Below are positions 1 to 7,418 of a stretch of DNA of 10,113 nucleotides, one piece after another. Made by a program: the position numbers and the translations under genes. This stretch comes from DATLHO01 sp035539855 (GTDB lineage Bacteria; Bacteroidota; Ignavibacteria; OLB7): NCBI GenBank assembly GCA_035539855.1, contig DATLHO010000013.1:1-10113 (forward strand). The letters run 5' to 3'. The notes below the pieces were generated by a model. That model searched no databases. It was not told the DNA's origin and saw nothing but the letters and a program-made list of their open reading frames with translations. How positions within the stretch are numbered: position 1 is the stretch's first letter; each line of letters begins with the position of its first letter.

Positions 1-2262
1 CGATGCGACGTAGCCCACCGGATCGATCGTCGTCGCGGGCACCTCGGCGACGTACGCGACCTCGCGCGGATCGAATGCCCCGTCACGGATCTTCTCGAGG
101 ATCGCGCGCGGCTCGGCCTTCTCGACGCGATTGACGAACCAGGCGCGCGGCATCGCACTCTCGTTGAGCCAGACGGTCTGGCCGGTCTGCTGCGACTGGA
201 AGACGGGCTTGAGTCCCGCGGCAAGCGGCTGGTTGAAGACGATGTACTTCGTGTTCATCAGGTCCCACGCAAGCTGCACCGTCGGGATGTTGCCGTTGGT
301 GTCCCCGGGCTCGGTGCCGTCGGTGAAGTCGAGGAAGTCCTGGTAGCTGCGAAGCTTCGCCGCGTGGTAGCCCATGACGCTCTGGTGGAACTGGTACGCC
401 GGGGAGTTCGGTACCCGCACCTCGCTCGCCTTGTACAGGTCGAGGATGCGGTACTCCGACTTGTCCTGCTTGAGGAACAGATCGTAGTCGCGCTCGCCAT
501 GCGTCTGCTCGATGAGCTCCTTCGGCTGGGTCTCCATCGACCGGTAGTCGACGCGCCAGAGATCGACGATGAGGATCGCCAGCAGGGCCATCTTCAGGAG
601 CGTCGGACTGACGCGACCCTTGAGGTAGTAATACATCAGCGCGAGGGTCGCGACGCCGATCAATCCGACGATCATCCAGTCGGAGGCCATCGTGCTGAAG
701 ATGAAGTCGTGGATCGGCGCCGGGTACTGGCTCGTCGCCGGCGCAGAGCGCAACGACTGCAGGTAGCTCTCGCGGATCACCGATGTGCCGATGATGCCGA
801 GCAGCGCGAAGACGCCCATGCCGATCATGCCGTAGAACACGGACTTGCTCGCCTGCGGGTTGTCTCCGGCGCGCCGCATCGCCAGCAGCGATTCGATGCC
901 GAAGCCCGCGAGGATCGGCAACGCGAACTCCAGCAGCACGAGCGACTGGCTCGGCGCGCGGAAGCTCGAGAAGCGGGGGACGAAGTTGTAGAAGAGGTCG
1001 TAGAGGACCGAGAGGTTCGATCCGAACGAGAGCACCAGACCGAACACACCGACGACCGTCATTGCCTGCACGAACCGTCGCCGTCGGTTCACCCACGCAC
1101 CGAAGAGCCCGAGGATGAGCACCGCGATCCCCATGTAGTGCGCCGCGTCGGTGAAGGGCATCTGGCCCCAGTACGTGCCGACGCGCTGCGGCACGTTGTT
1201 CGTCTCCGGTCCGGTGTACTCGAGCTTCCCCCAGCCGTAGTAGGCTGGGATGACGAACGTGATCATCTCCTCCGGCGAGAACGACCACTGCGTCGCATAC
1301 TCGTAGCCGTGTCCCTCGCTCTCGCCCGCGGCGCGCGTCGAGGTCGCGATCGCCGCGGCCCCTCGCGTGGAGTACGGGACGTACTCGGCAACGGCCTGCG
1401 TGCGGTCGAGACCCATCCCCCATGTGAAGCCCGCGGCGATGAGCACGAGCGCTCCGGCGCGCAGCACTCCGACGAGTGACGGTCCGCTGCGGTCCTTCGA
1501 GACGAGCGACGCGATGAGCTCGAAGACGAGGTAGATGCCGACCGCGCAGGCGCCGTAGAACGCCGTCTGCATGTGCGCGGCCTCCCACATCACGTGCACC
1601 GCGAGGATCAGCAGTCCTGCGTACAGCAGGCTCCAGCGATCGATCAGTTTCTCGAGGCAGAGGAAGATGTACGGGAAGGTCATCAGCACCATGATCTTGG
1701 TGTTGTGACCGATCATGACGTAGATGATGATCCACGTGCTGAACATCGCCGCGAGCGCGACGAAGAGCGAGGTCGAGCGCGCCGCCTTCTTGGTGCGCAT
1801 CAGCAGGTACATCCCGAGGCCGTAGATGAAGTAGTGCATCACCACGCGCATCACCGGGTAGTTGACGATCCCGAAGACGTGCTCGGCCGAGTAGATCAGC
1901 TTCATCGTCAGATCCCACCACCGATCGCCGGTCACCAGCAGCGCCGCGAAGCCGGGCATGCCGCTGAAGATGTAGGGGATCCACATCGGGAGCTCACCCT
2001 TGCCGTCGACCTGCGCGAGGTACGGCCGGAAGCTCTCCCACGACAGGAAGTCGGTCGACACGAACAGATCGCCCGAGAAGATCACACCGCCGAAGAAGAC
2101 GATGAGCGAGAGGAGGATCGTCCCGATGAAGATCGCCGAGTGGTACTTCGTCGCGACGCCGGCAAGCGGTGAGCCCTTCGGACCGAGCTCCGAAGCCGCC
2201 GACGTGCGCGTCGTCCGTGCCGCGGCCGTGCGCCGCCCCGCGGGAGGTGTAATCTTCGCCAT
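1..2262 (-). CDS. YfhO-family polytopic membrane protein (C-terminus off the left edge)
   Basis: The frame from the ATG at 2262 stays open for 754 codons to the window edge; I checked every triplet and found no stop. The protein opens with a basic, Ala/Thr-rich cytoplasmic tail (about residues 1-40) and a first membrane helix (about 42-62). A loop with STDFLSWESF around Asp71 follows, placed like the acidic residue in the first outer loop of GT-C glycosyltransferases, then the stretch WIPYIFSGMPGF. Many further hydrophobic helices follow. Around residue 340 there is a PAYYGWG segment, then TYWGQMPFTDAAHY, and near 433 SSFRAPSQS; these resemble the conserved loops of YfhO-type proteins. The last helix ends near 572 and about 180 residues of soluble domain follow before the edge. 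In Firmicutes YfhO is implicated in glycosylating teichoic acid; the substrate here is unknown. It is probably the third gene of an operon with the GT4 gene, 73 bp after the exported hypothetical gene. No Shine-Dalgarno sequence is visible. Confidence 0.8.
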   Translation of the reverse strand, partial: MAKITPPAGRRTAAARTTRTSAASELGPKGSPLAGVATKYHSAIFIGTILLSLIVFFGGVIFSGDLFVSTDFLSWESFRPYLAQVDGKGELPMWIPYIFSGMPGFAALLVTGDRWWDLTMKLIYSAEHVFGIVNYPVMRVVMHYFIYGLGMYLLMRTKKAARSTSLFVALAAMFSTWIIIYVMIGHNTKIMVLMTFPYIFLCLEKLIDRWSLLYAGLLILAVHVMWEAAHMQTAFYGACAVGIYLVFELIASLVSKDRSGPSLVGVLRAGALVLIAAGFTWGMGLDRTQAVAEYVPYSTRGAAAIATSTRAAGESEGHGYEYATQWSFSPEEMITFVIPAYYGWGKLEYTGPETNNVPQRVGTYWGQMPFTDAAHYMGIAVLILGLFGAWVNRRRRFVQAMTVVGVFGLVLSFGSNLSVLYDLFYNFVPRFSSFRAPSQSLVLLEFALPILAGFGIESLLAMRRAGDNPQASKSVFYGMIGMGVFALLGIIGTSVIRESYLQSLRSAPATSQYPAPIHDFIFSTMASDWMIVGLIGVATLALMYYYLKGRVSPTLLKMALLAILIVDLWRVDYRSMETQPKELIEQTHGERDYDLFLKQDKSEYRILDLYKASEVRVPNSPAYQFHQSVMGYHAAKLRSYQDFLDFTDGTEPGDTNGNIPTVQLAWDLMNTKYIVFNQPLAAGLKPVFQSQQTGQTVWLNESAMPRAWFVNRVEKAEPRAILEKIRDGAFDPREVAYVAEVPATTIDPVGYVAS

Positions 2263-2298
2263 GCTATGGGTGTTGGTGTCTGCCGGAGAGGAAAAAAC

Positions 2299-2306
2299 GG
2301 AATATA
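2299..2306 (-). promoter_or_regulatory. Possible -10 box (TATATTCC) before the YfhO-family gene
   Basis: In the 73-bp gap between the exported hypothetical gene and the YfhO-family gene, the minus strand reads TATATTCC followed by a T-run, in otherwise GC-rich DNA. It lies 38 nt ahead of the YfhO ATG. The same octamer occurs in front of topA. No convincing -35 box is seen, so this is only a candidate internal promoter. The T-rich stretch could also reflect a weak 3' end of the upstream gene, but no stem precedes it. Confidence 0.3.
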
Positions 2307-2335
2307 GGAAAAGCGAGGCCGTCGCTCAGACAGCT

Positions 2336-2923
2336 CTAGCAGCGCTGACAGCCGACGCGCGGCGATCCCGTACAGACGATGATGGTCGCGGTCTCGTCGC
2401 GCAGGAGCAGGAGCGTCGTGATCGCGCCTCCATCGCCGGAAGGACGGCAGCGGCGCTCGAAGTCGCCGAAGCGCCCGAGCGGCTCGGATGCCGACAGCGA
2501 GCGCACGAAACCCTGGAGCCAGTCGGCGAACGCCGCCGGATCGTCGGCCGGCGCGCTGCGATGGAGCTCGACCTGGTGCAGGCGTCCGCGGTCGAACGTG
2601 AGTCCGTAGACCAGCACGCCACGCACGCTGGTGTCGCGCGCCTCGTACAGGCTCAGGGTCGAGTCGCCGGCGAACCTGACGTCGCGTCCGATCCACCGCA
2701 GCCGCATCGTCGCCGCGATGGTGTCGGCCTCGGCAAGGCTCATCCCCGCGACGAACGGTCCGATGAGAGTGTCGCCGTGTGGTGGGGCGCCGCTGGCTGT
2801 CGATGAAGCGAAGAGAATGGCGAACACTGCCACGGCGGCGAGGAGCTGTCGTCGAGCGCCAGCGAGTCCTGCCGCGCCCGGGCGACCTGCCAATGCGTGC
2901 ACGACGGTCGCTCGCTCGATCAT
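2336..2923 (-). CDS. Exported protein of unknown function, coupled to the glycosyltransferase gene
   Basis: 195 codons. I do not recognise a family. The N-terminus has positive charges (Arg24-Arg25) followed by a hydrophobic run at about 27-40 and small residues (SSTASGA) near 40-46, which fits a Sec signal peptide cleaved near Ala46. The mature part starts with a GPFVAGMSLAEAD segment (about 55-67), then alternating short strands including a VLVYGLTFDRGRLHQVEL stretch (103-120). That layout superficially resembles small BamE/SmpA-like or similar periplasmic folds with a 'GMS..EA' helix and a later strand pair; this is a shape analogy only. Four cysteines (159, 184, 192, 195) cluster in the last 37 residues, and the protein ends in CQRC. 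Its ATG overlaps the glycosyltransferase stop (ATGA, 2923-2920), so translational coupling is likely. It probably acts in the periplasm or at the outer membrane with the glycan genes around it. Confidence 0.75.
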   Translation of the reverse strand: MIERATVVHALAGRPGAAGLAGARRQLLAAVAVFAILFASSTASGAPPHGDTLIGPFVAGMSLAEADTIAATMRLRWIGRDVRFAGDSTLSLYEARDTSVRGVLVYGLTFDRGRLHQVELHRSAPADDPAAFADWLQGFVRSLSASEPLGRFGDFERRCRPSGDGGAITTLLLLRDETATIIVCTGSPRVGCQRC

Positions 2924-4293
2924 CGTGCGACCGCGTCGGTGGCTGCGCCGGCCGGCGTCGATACGCCGCGGGCGCGCTGCGTCACCATGTCGAGCAGGCG
3001 CGCCAACTCGCCGGTGACGCTGCGTCGCTCATAGCGGGCGATCGCCGCGGTATCGGGATCCAGCGCCGCCGTGCCGGCGACGTGCGCGCGATAGAGGCGG
3101 AGGAACGCGTCGGCGATGCCGGCGACGTTCGACTGGTGCGCGACGAAGCCGCCGCGCGTCTCCGCGATCAGGTCCGCGATCGCGCTCCGCTCCGGAGCGA
3201 CGGCGATCACCGGACGACCGGAGCCGACGTACTCGTAGACCTTGCCGGGGACGACCTCGCTGCTCTCGTCGCACTCGTCGACGACCAGCAGCAGGGCATC
3301 GGCTAGAAGTAGCTGGCGGATGCTCTCGGTGTGCGCCATGTATCCGACCACTTCGATCGCGTCGCCGAGATCGCTCGTGCGGAACATCTCCATGACCTCC
3401 TCGCCGAAGCGTCCGATGAACCGCAGCCGGATGCGCGAGCGCTCGACCTCGCCGCGACGGACGAGCGATTCGACCGCGCGCAGGAACGCGTCGGGATTGC
3501 GGCGGCCGTACATCGAGCCGGTGTAGGTGACGGTGAAGCGGTCGTCGGAGCGCTCGGAGCGATCGACCGTCGGGATGTCGCGCGAGTCGAAGCCGTTCGG
3601 CAGGTGATGGAACTTCGCCTCGGGCAGGTCGGGGTACTTCGACCGAGCGTCGCGCGTGATGCCGACCCACGCGACCTCGACCTCGTCGGCCTCCCTGAAC
3701 ACCGCGTGCTCGAGCATGCGGTCGATCTTCGCCGGCAGCGCCCAGCGCTTCGGGGTCGTGATGAAGTTCGTCCACGGATCGCGGAAGCCGGCGATCCACG
3801 GCAGTCCGCTGCGGCGTTTGATGCCGCGGGCGATCAGCGCGCACGTGTACGGAGGCGACGAGGAGTAGATCGCCTCGATGCCCTCGCGCTCGATCGCGTC
3901 GAGTCCCGCCTTGACCGCCGTCGAGTACCAGCCGATGCGCGCGTCGGGGATGAAGATCGTCGCCCGGATGAGCTCGGCGATCCGCTCCTTCAGCGGCAGC
4001 TTCGCGCCTTCCTTGTGCATCGTGTTGACGTCGATCGCAACGCCTCGCGCCTTGCCGGTGAGTTTGCGATAGAGGTCGTACGGCTCGAAGATCTCCGTGC
4101 GTATGACCTCGACGCCCTCGGGAATCTCCGCCAGCAGCGACTCGTCGCGCGCCGGGAAGTTGCCGTTGGCGACGGTGAGCACGACGGGCTCCCAGCCGAA
4201 GTCGCGGAGGTACTGCACGTACTTGAGCACGCGCTGGACACCGGGTCCGCCGGAGGGAGGAAAGTAGTAGGCGACGATCAGAACCTTGCGCAT
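2920..4293 (-). CDS. GT4-type (GT-B fold) glycosyltransferase
   Basis: 457 residues. The N-terminal Rossmann half begins MRKVLIVAYYFPPSGGPGVQ, with the glycine-rich loop (residues 14-18) and the VQRVLKYVQYLR helix typical of the acceptor-binding domain of GT4 enzymes. FRDPWTNF lies at 170-177. The C-terminal nucleotide-sugar domain starts near 252 (FTVTYTGSMYGRRNPD) and carries the GT4 signature Glu346-x7-Glu354 in EVVPGKVYEYVGSGRPVIAV. It has no signal peptide or membrane helix, so it should act on the cytoplasmic face of the inner membrane, moving a sugar from an activated donor to a lipid-linked or glycan acceptor; donor and acceptor cannot be told from sequence. I chose the ATG at 4293 because it gives the canonical family N-terminus. 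The frame stays open to a GTG at 4533, but the extra 80 residues are Arg-rich and unlike any GT. Its stop overlaps the next gene's start. Confidence 0.88.
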   Translation of the reverse strand: MRKVLIVAYYFPPSGGPGVQRVLKYVQYLRDFGWEPVVLTVANGNFPARDESLLAEIPEGVEVIRTEIFEPYDLYRKLTGKARGVAIDVNTMHKEGAKLPLKERIAELIRATIFIPDARIGWYSTAVKAGLDAIEREGIEAIYSSSPPYTCALIARGIKRRSGLPWIAGFRDPWTNFITTPKRWALPAKIDRMLEHAVFREADEVEVAWVGITRDARSKYPDLPEAKFHHLPNGFDSRDIPTVDRSERSDDRFTVTYTGSMYGRRNPDAFLRAVESLVRRGEVERSRIRLRFIGRFGEEVMEMFRTSDLGDAIEVVGYMAHTESIRQLLLADALLLVVDECDESSEVVPGKVYEYVGSGRPVIAVAPERSAIADLIAETRGGFVAHQSNVAGIADAFLRLYRAHVAGTAALDPDTAAIARYERRSVTGELARLLDMVTQRARGVSTPAGAATDAVAR

Positions 4294-4301
4294 AGTTTCG
4301 C

Positions 4302-4307
4302 AAGATA
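4302..4307 (-). promoter_or_regulatory. Possible -10 box just ahead of the glycosyltransferase gene
   Basis: On the minus strand TATCTT stands 8 nt before the glycosyltransferase ATG. That spacing would give a nearly leaderless transcript and would fit the absence of a Shine-Dalgarno sequence. No -35 hexamer is evident 17 bp further up, where the sequence is CGGCCG. It is a weak candidate. Confidence 0.2.
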
Positions 4308-4348
4308 CGACGGCGCCGGCAGTCCGGCCGGTCGGTCGGCGCGGGGGA

Positions 4349-4362
4349 GACGTGGTCACGTC
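4349..4362. promoter_or_regulatory. 14-bp inverted repeat, candidate operator in the divergent region
   Basis: GACGTG-GT-CACGTC is a perfect 6+6 inverted repeat with a 2-bp centre, in the 263-bp region between the divergent glycosyltransferase and topA genes. Its core CGTGGTCAC recurs at 4419-4427, on the other side of the TATATT box at 4406-4411. The arrangement suits a dimeric DNA-binding regulator, but no regulator gene is in the window and the assignment is inferred from symmetry alone. Confidence 0.35.
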
Positions 4363-4405
4363 GTTCGGATCGCCGCGTGGCTGTCGATGCCCCCCGTGCG
4401 GCTTG

Positions 4406-4411
4406 TATATT
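4406..4411 (+). promoter_or_regulatory. Candidate -10 element of topA (overlapping divergent box)
   Basis: TATATT in the AT-rich island CTTGTATATTCC is the best -10-like hexamer upstream of topA, and would give a leader of about 135 nt. Read on the other strand, the same island gives TATACA, so it could serve both divergent genes. The expected -35 position reads GTCGAT, a poor match to TTGACA. No other AT-rich box is seen in the region. Confidence 0.3.
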
Positions 4412-4556
4412 CCTCGATCGTGGTCACCTTCGAACGCAGCATCATCGTCGAGCCGTCGCCTGGCGGGCGCGCCCACACGGCGCCGCCGGCGACGTCGGCA
4501 CATGCTGCTCGCGTCGACGACGCGTCCGTCCACACCACCTCCTGAGCCAGTCAGCC

Positions 4557-7196
4557 ATGGCGAAATCCCTCGTCATCGTCGAGTCTCCGGCCAAGGCGAA
4601 GACGATCAACAAGTACCTTGGCGCCGACTACATCGTCGACGCCTCGGTCGGTCACGTCAAGGACCTTCCGAAGAACGGCCTGTCGATCGACATCGAGGCG
4701 GGGTTCGTGCCGACGTACGAGACGATCCGTGGCAAGGAGGATGTGCTCGCGCGCCTGCGCGGTCTCGCCTCACGATGCGACCGCGTGTTCCTGGCGACCG
4801 ATCCCGACCGTGAGGGCGAGGCGATTGCCAGCCACATCGCCGAGGAGATCGGCGATCGGAATCGGAACATCCGCCGCGTCGTCTTCAACGAGATCACGCG
4901 CACCGGCGTGACCAACGCGATGCGATCGCCCCGCGACATCGACCGGCCGATGGTCGAGGCGCAGGAGGCGCGCCGCGTGATGGACCGGCTCATCGGCTAC
5001 AAGGTCTCGCCGTTTCTCTGGAACACGTTCCGCGGCGAGTCGAAGGGACTCTCCGCCGGTCGCGTGCAGTCGGTCGCGCTGCGGTTGATCGTCGAGCGCG
5101 AGCGCGCGATCAACTCGTTCGTGCCGATCGAGTACTGGACGCTCGCCGGACACTTCCGTACGGCGCGTGGCGACGAGTTCGTCGCGCGCCTGGTGCGTTA
5201 CGACGGCATCGACGTGAAGAACCCGAGTGGCTCTGCCTCGGAGCTCGATCCGGCGCTGCCCAGGACGTTCATCTCCGAGCGCGCCGACGCCGAGGCGATT
5301 CGCGAGCGCGCGCTTCGCGAGTCGTACGCGATCACGGGTGTCGCGCGCAAGGAGGTCAAGCGCAACGCGCCGGCTCCGTTCACGACCTCGACGCTGCAGC
5401 AGGACGCGGGCCGCCGGCTGAAGATGGCGACCAAGCGCGCGATGCAGGTCGCGCAGAAGCTGTATGAGGGCGTCGATCTCGGACCCCGCGGCCGTGTCGG
5501 TCTCATCACGTACATGCGCACCGACTCGGTCCGTGTCAGCGACGAGGCCGCGCAGATGGCCGAGGAGTTCATCTACGAGAACTACGGCAAGGAGTACCTG
5601 CCGCCGGGACGAAAGACGTTCGCGCAGAAGGGGAAGAACGTCCAGGACGCGCACGAGGCCATCCGTCCGACCGATCTGAAGATCACGCCGCGCGAGGCGC
5701 GCAAGCACCTCGACGCCGACATGGCGGCTCTGTACGAGCTCATCTGGAACCGATTCGTCGCCAGCCAGATGGCGCCGGCGCTCATCGACCAGACGACCGT
5801 CGACATCGAGGGCGGCCCGTTCGCTTTTCGCACCACCGGACGCATCACCCGCTTCCGCGGATGGATGCAGGTCTACGGCGACGACGAGCCGTCGAGCGGC
5901 AGCGAGGCCGGCCCCGACGGCAAGCCCGACGCGAAGGTCCGCAAGTCTCGGTCGAAGGTCACCGGCGACGACGATGACGAATGGGAGAACGCCGAGCGCG
6001 TCCTTCCCGACTATCTCCGAAAGGGTGATTCGCTCTCCCTCGAGAAGATCGACGTGAAGCAGAGCGCGACGAAGCCGCCGCCGCGCTACACCGAGGCGCT
6101 GCTGGTCAAGGAGCTCGAGGCGAAGGGGATCGGACGGCCGAGCACGTACGCCTCGATCATCTCGACGATTCAGGACCGGGGCTATGTCGAGCAGCGCGAG
6201 CGTAAGCTGCACGCGACCGAGCTCGGCACGCGCGTCTGCGATGCGCTCGTCGAGGGATTCCCGGCACTGTTCGACGTGCGCTTCACCGCGCGCATGGAGG
6301 GCGAGCTCGATCAGATCGCCAGCGGCAAGTCCACGTATCGGAAAGTCCTCGAAGGATTCTATGCGCCGTTCGAGAAGTCCCTTCGCGCGTTGAGACTGCC
6401 CGCCTATAGCGGCGGTAACTCCTCAGGGCGCGGAGTGGGCCCGGGTCGGAGCACGACAGCGGTCGGCAGCGCGAGCGCCGGCGAAGCGAAGTCTCCGCGC
6501 GCGCGACCGGCGTCGCGTGCTCGCTCGGCGAAAGCGATCGAGGGCATGCAGACCGACGAGAAGTGCGTCAAGTGCGGCTCACCGATGGATCTGCGCAACG
6601 GTCGCTACGGACCGTACCTGGCGTGCACCGCATTCCCTCGATGCCGGAACATCGTCTCGGTGCCGGGCGGATCGGCGCAGCTCGACGCCGCATCGGGCGC
6701 CAGCACTACCGACGCCACGAAGTCAGGCACGAAGCGGAAGAGCTCGAAGAACGGTGATGTCTCGAAAGCGACGGCACGAGGCACGACCACTCGATCTGCA
6801 GACGAGGCCGCCGGCGCCCACTCGGGAAAGGCGGGAGCGACGGCGGCGTCAGTGGCGGAGCCGTGTCGCGACTGCGGCTCGCCGATGATCCTACGTCGCT
6901 CGAAGACCGGTGAGTTCTACGGCTGCTCGAACTACCCGACGTGCCGTTCGACACGACCGGTGCCGCTGGGCATGAAGTGTCCGCAGTGTGGCGAGGGAGA
7001 TCTCGCCCAGCGCAAGGGCGGCCGTTACGACAGCGTCTTCTACGGTTGCACCCGCTATCCCGATTGCCGCTTCACGTCGAGTCAGAAGCCGGTCCCGGGC
7101 ACCTGCACCCGCTGCCAGAACACGTGGCTCGTCGAAATCGACAGCCCGATCGACGGAAGGTTCGTGGAGTGTCCGAAGTGCAGGGCGAAGGGGTGA
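4557..7196 (+). CDS. topA: DNA topoisomerase I (type IA) with four C-terminal zinc ribbons
   Basis: 879 residues. The enzyme relaxes negative supercoils by passing one strand through a transient 5'-phosphotyrosyl break. The TOPRIM domain opens MAKSLVIVESPAKAKTI with Glu9 and has the metal-binding DPDREGE acidic triad (Asp82, Asp84, Glu86). The catalytic tyrosine is Tyr319 in GLITYMRTDS, the same number as in E. coli TopA. RPSTYASIISTIQDRGYV follows near residues 526-543. An acidic, charged linker (DDEPSSGSEAG to GDDDDEWE) interrupts the core at about 442-480. The tail has four Cys4 ribbons beginning at Cys670, Cys770, Cys808 and Cys850. The first two are split by about 70 residues of Ser/Thr/Ala/Lys-rich low-complexity sequence. 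The ATG at 4557 is chosen because it gives the invariant MAKSLVIVESPAKA start; the frame is open 60 codons further up but that stretch is not TopA-like. It converges on rho. No Shine-Dalgarno sequence is visible. Confidence 0.98.
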   Translation: MAKSLVIVESPAKAKTINKYLGADYIVDASVGHVKDLPKNGLSIDIEAGFVPTYETIRGKEDVLARLRGLASRCDRVFLATDPDREGEAIASHIAEEIGDRNRNIRRVVFNEITRTGVTNAMRSPRDIDRPMVEAQEARRVMDRLIGYKVSPFLWNTFRGESKGLSAGRVQSVALRLIVERERAINSFVPIEYWTLAGHFRTARGDEFVARLVRYDGIDVKNPSGSASELDPALPRTFISERADAEAIRERALRESYAITGVARKEVKRNAPAPFTTSTLQQDAGRRLKMATKRAMQVAQKLYEGVDLGPRGRVGLITYMRTDSVRVSDEAAQMAEEFIYENYGKEYLPPGRKTFAQKGKNVQDAHEAIRPTDLKITPREARKHLDADMAALYELIWNRFVASQMAPALIDQTTVDIEGGPFAFRTTGRITRFRGWMQVYGDDEPSSGSEAGPDGKPDAKVRKSRSKVTGDDDDEWENAERVLPDYLRKGDSLSLEKIDVKQSATKPPPRYTEALLVKELEAKGIGRPSTYASIISTIQDRGYVEQRERKLHATELGTRVCDALVEGFPALFDVRFTARMEGELDQIASGKSTYRKVLEGFYAPFEKSLRALRLPAYSGGNSSGRGVGPGRSTTAVGSASAGEAKSPRARPASRARSAKAIEGMQTDEKCVKCGSPMDLRNGRYGPYLACTAFPRCRNIVSVPGGSAQLDAASGASTTDATKSGTKRKSSKNGDVSKATARGTTTRSADEAAGAHSGKAGATAASVAEPCRDCGSPMILRRSKTGEFYGCSNYPTCRSTRPVPLGMKCPQCGEGDLAQRKGGRYDSVFYGCTRYPDCRFTSSQKPVPGTCTRCQNTWLVEIDSPIDGRFVECPKCRAKG

Positions 7197-7205
7197 GAGG
7201 GGGAT

Positions 7206-7240
7206 TTGGTTATTGGTTTTTGGTTATTGGTTGTTGGGAT
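7206..7240. repeat. Heptamer tandem repeat, TTGGTTN type (5 units)
   Basis: Five consecutive 7-bp units: TTGGTTA, TTGGTTT, TTGGTTA, TTGGTTG and a degenerate TTGGGAT. They start 9 bp after the topA stop. The block is AT-richer than the rest of the window and looks like a degenerate short tandem repeat, comparable in unit length to the heptanucleotide STRR repeats known from cyanobacteria. No coding role is seen. Confidence 0.85.
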
Positions 7241-7272
7241 GAGACGTCCTGAATGCGGTTGACGGGTGGATC

Positions 7273-7286
7273 CAACTTCCAACTTC
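7273..7286. repeat. Heptamer duplication, CAACTTC x2
   Basis: Two exact adjacent copies of CAACTTC, about 30 bp after the first heptamer block. The unit fits the same loose pattern (pyrimidine-purine-AC then three bases) as the larger block at 7356-7418, and the complement of the TTGGTTN block also fits it (TAACCAA). Confidence 0.6.
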
Positions 7287-7355
7287 GGAACAGGGGGGGA
7301 CATTTCGAACGATCCAGAATGGCGCGAGTCGGTAGTGCCTGTATCGGAGCGTATG

Positions 7356-7418
7356 TGACCTCTGACATCTAACATCGAGCATCTGACATCTGACTTCTAA
7401 CATCTGACCTCCAACAAC
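7356..7418. repeat. Heptamer tandem repeat, TRACATC type (9 units)
   Basis: Nine uninterrupted 7-bp units: TGACCTC, TGACATC, TAACATC, GAGCATC, TGACATC, TGACTTC, TAACATC, TGACCTC and CAACAAC. The period of exactly seven is kept while bases drift. The block abuts the terminator hairpin that starts at 7417. It lies in the convergent topA-rho gap, where transcripts of both genes should end. Confidence 0.85.

Noticed and set aside
364..1479. 371-codon open frame on the plus strand, antisense to the YfhO gene
   Set aside because: It lies exactly codon-on-codon opposite a recognisable membrane protein and its product is Arg/Asp/His-rich with no motif; a high-GC shadow.
83..1984. 633-codon minus-strand frame over the YfhO gene
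   Set aside because: Out of register with the frame that encodes hydrophobic helices and YfhO-like motifs; the product is Arg/His/Asp-rich.
3029..4303. 424-codon minus-strand frame overlapping the glycosyltransferase in another register
   Set aside because: Arg-rich product; the true register carries the GT4 motifs.
3331..4545. 404-codon plus-strand open frame antisense to the glycosyltransferase
   Set aside because: Arg/Asp/Leu-rich antisense translation of a clear GT4 gene; no domain visible.
4770..6212. 480-codon minus-strand open frame antisense to topA
   Set aside because: Runs opposite the catalytic core of TopA and gives an Arg/Leu-rich, motif-free product.
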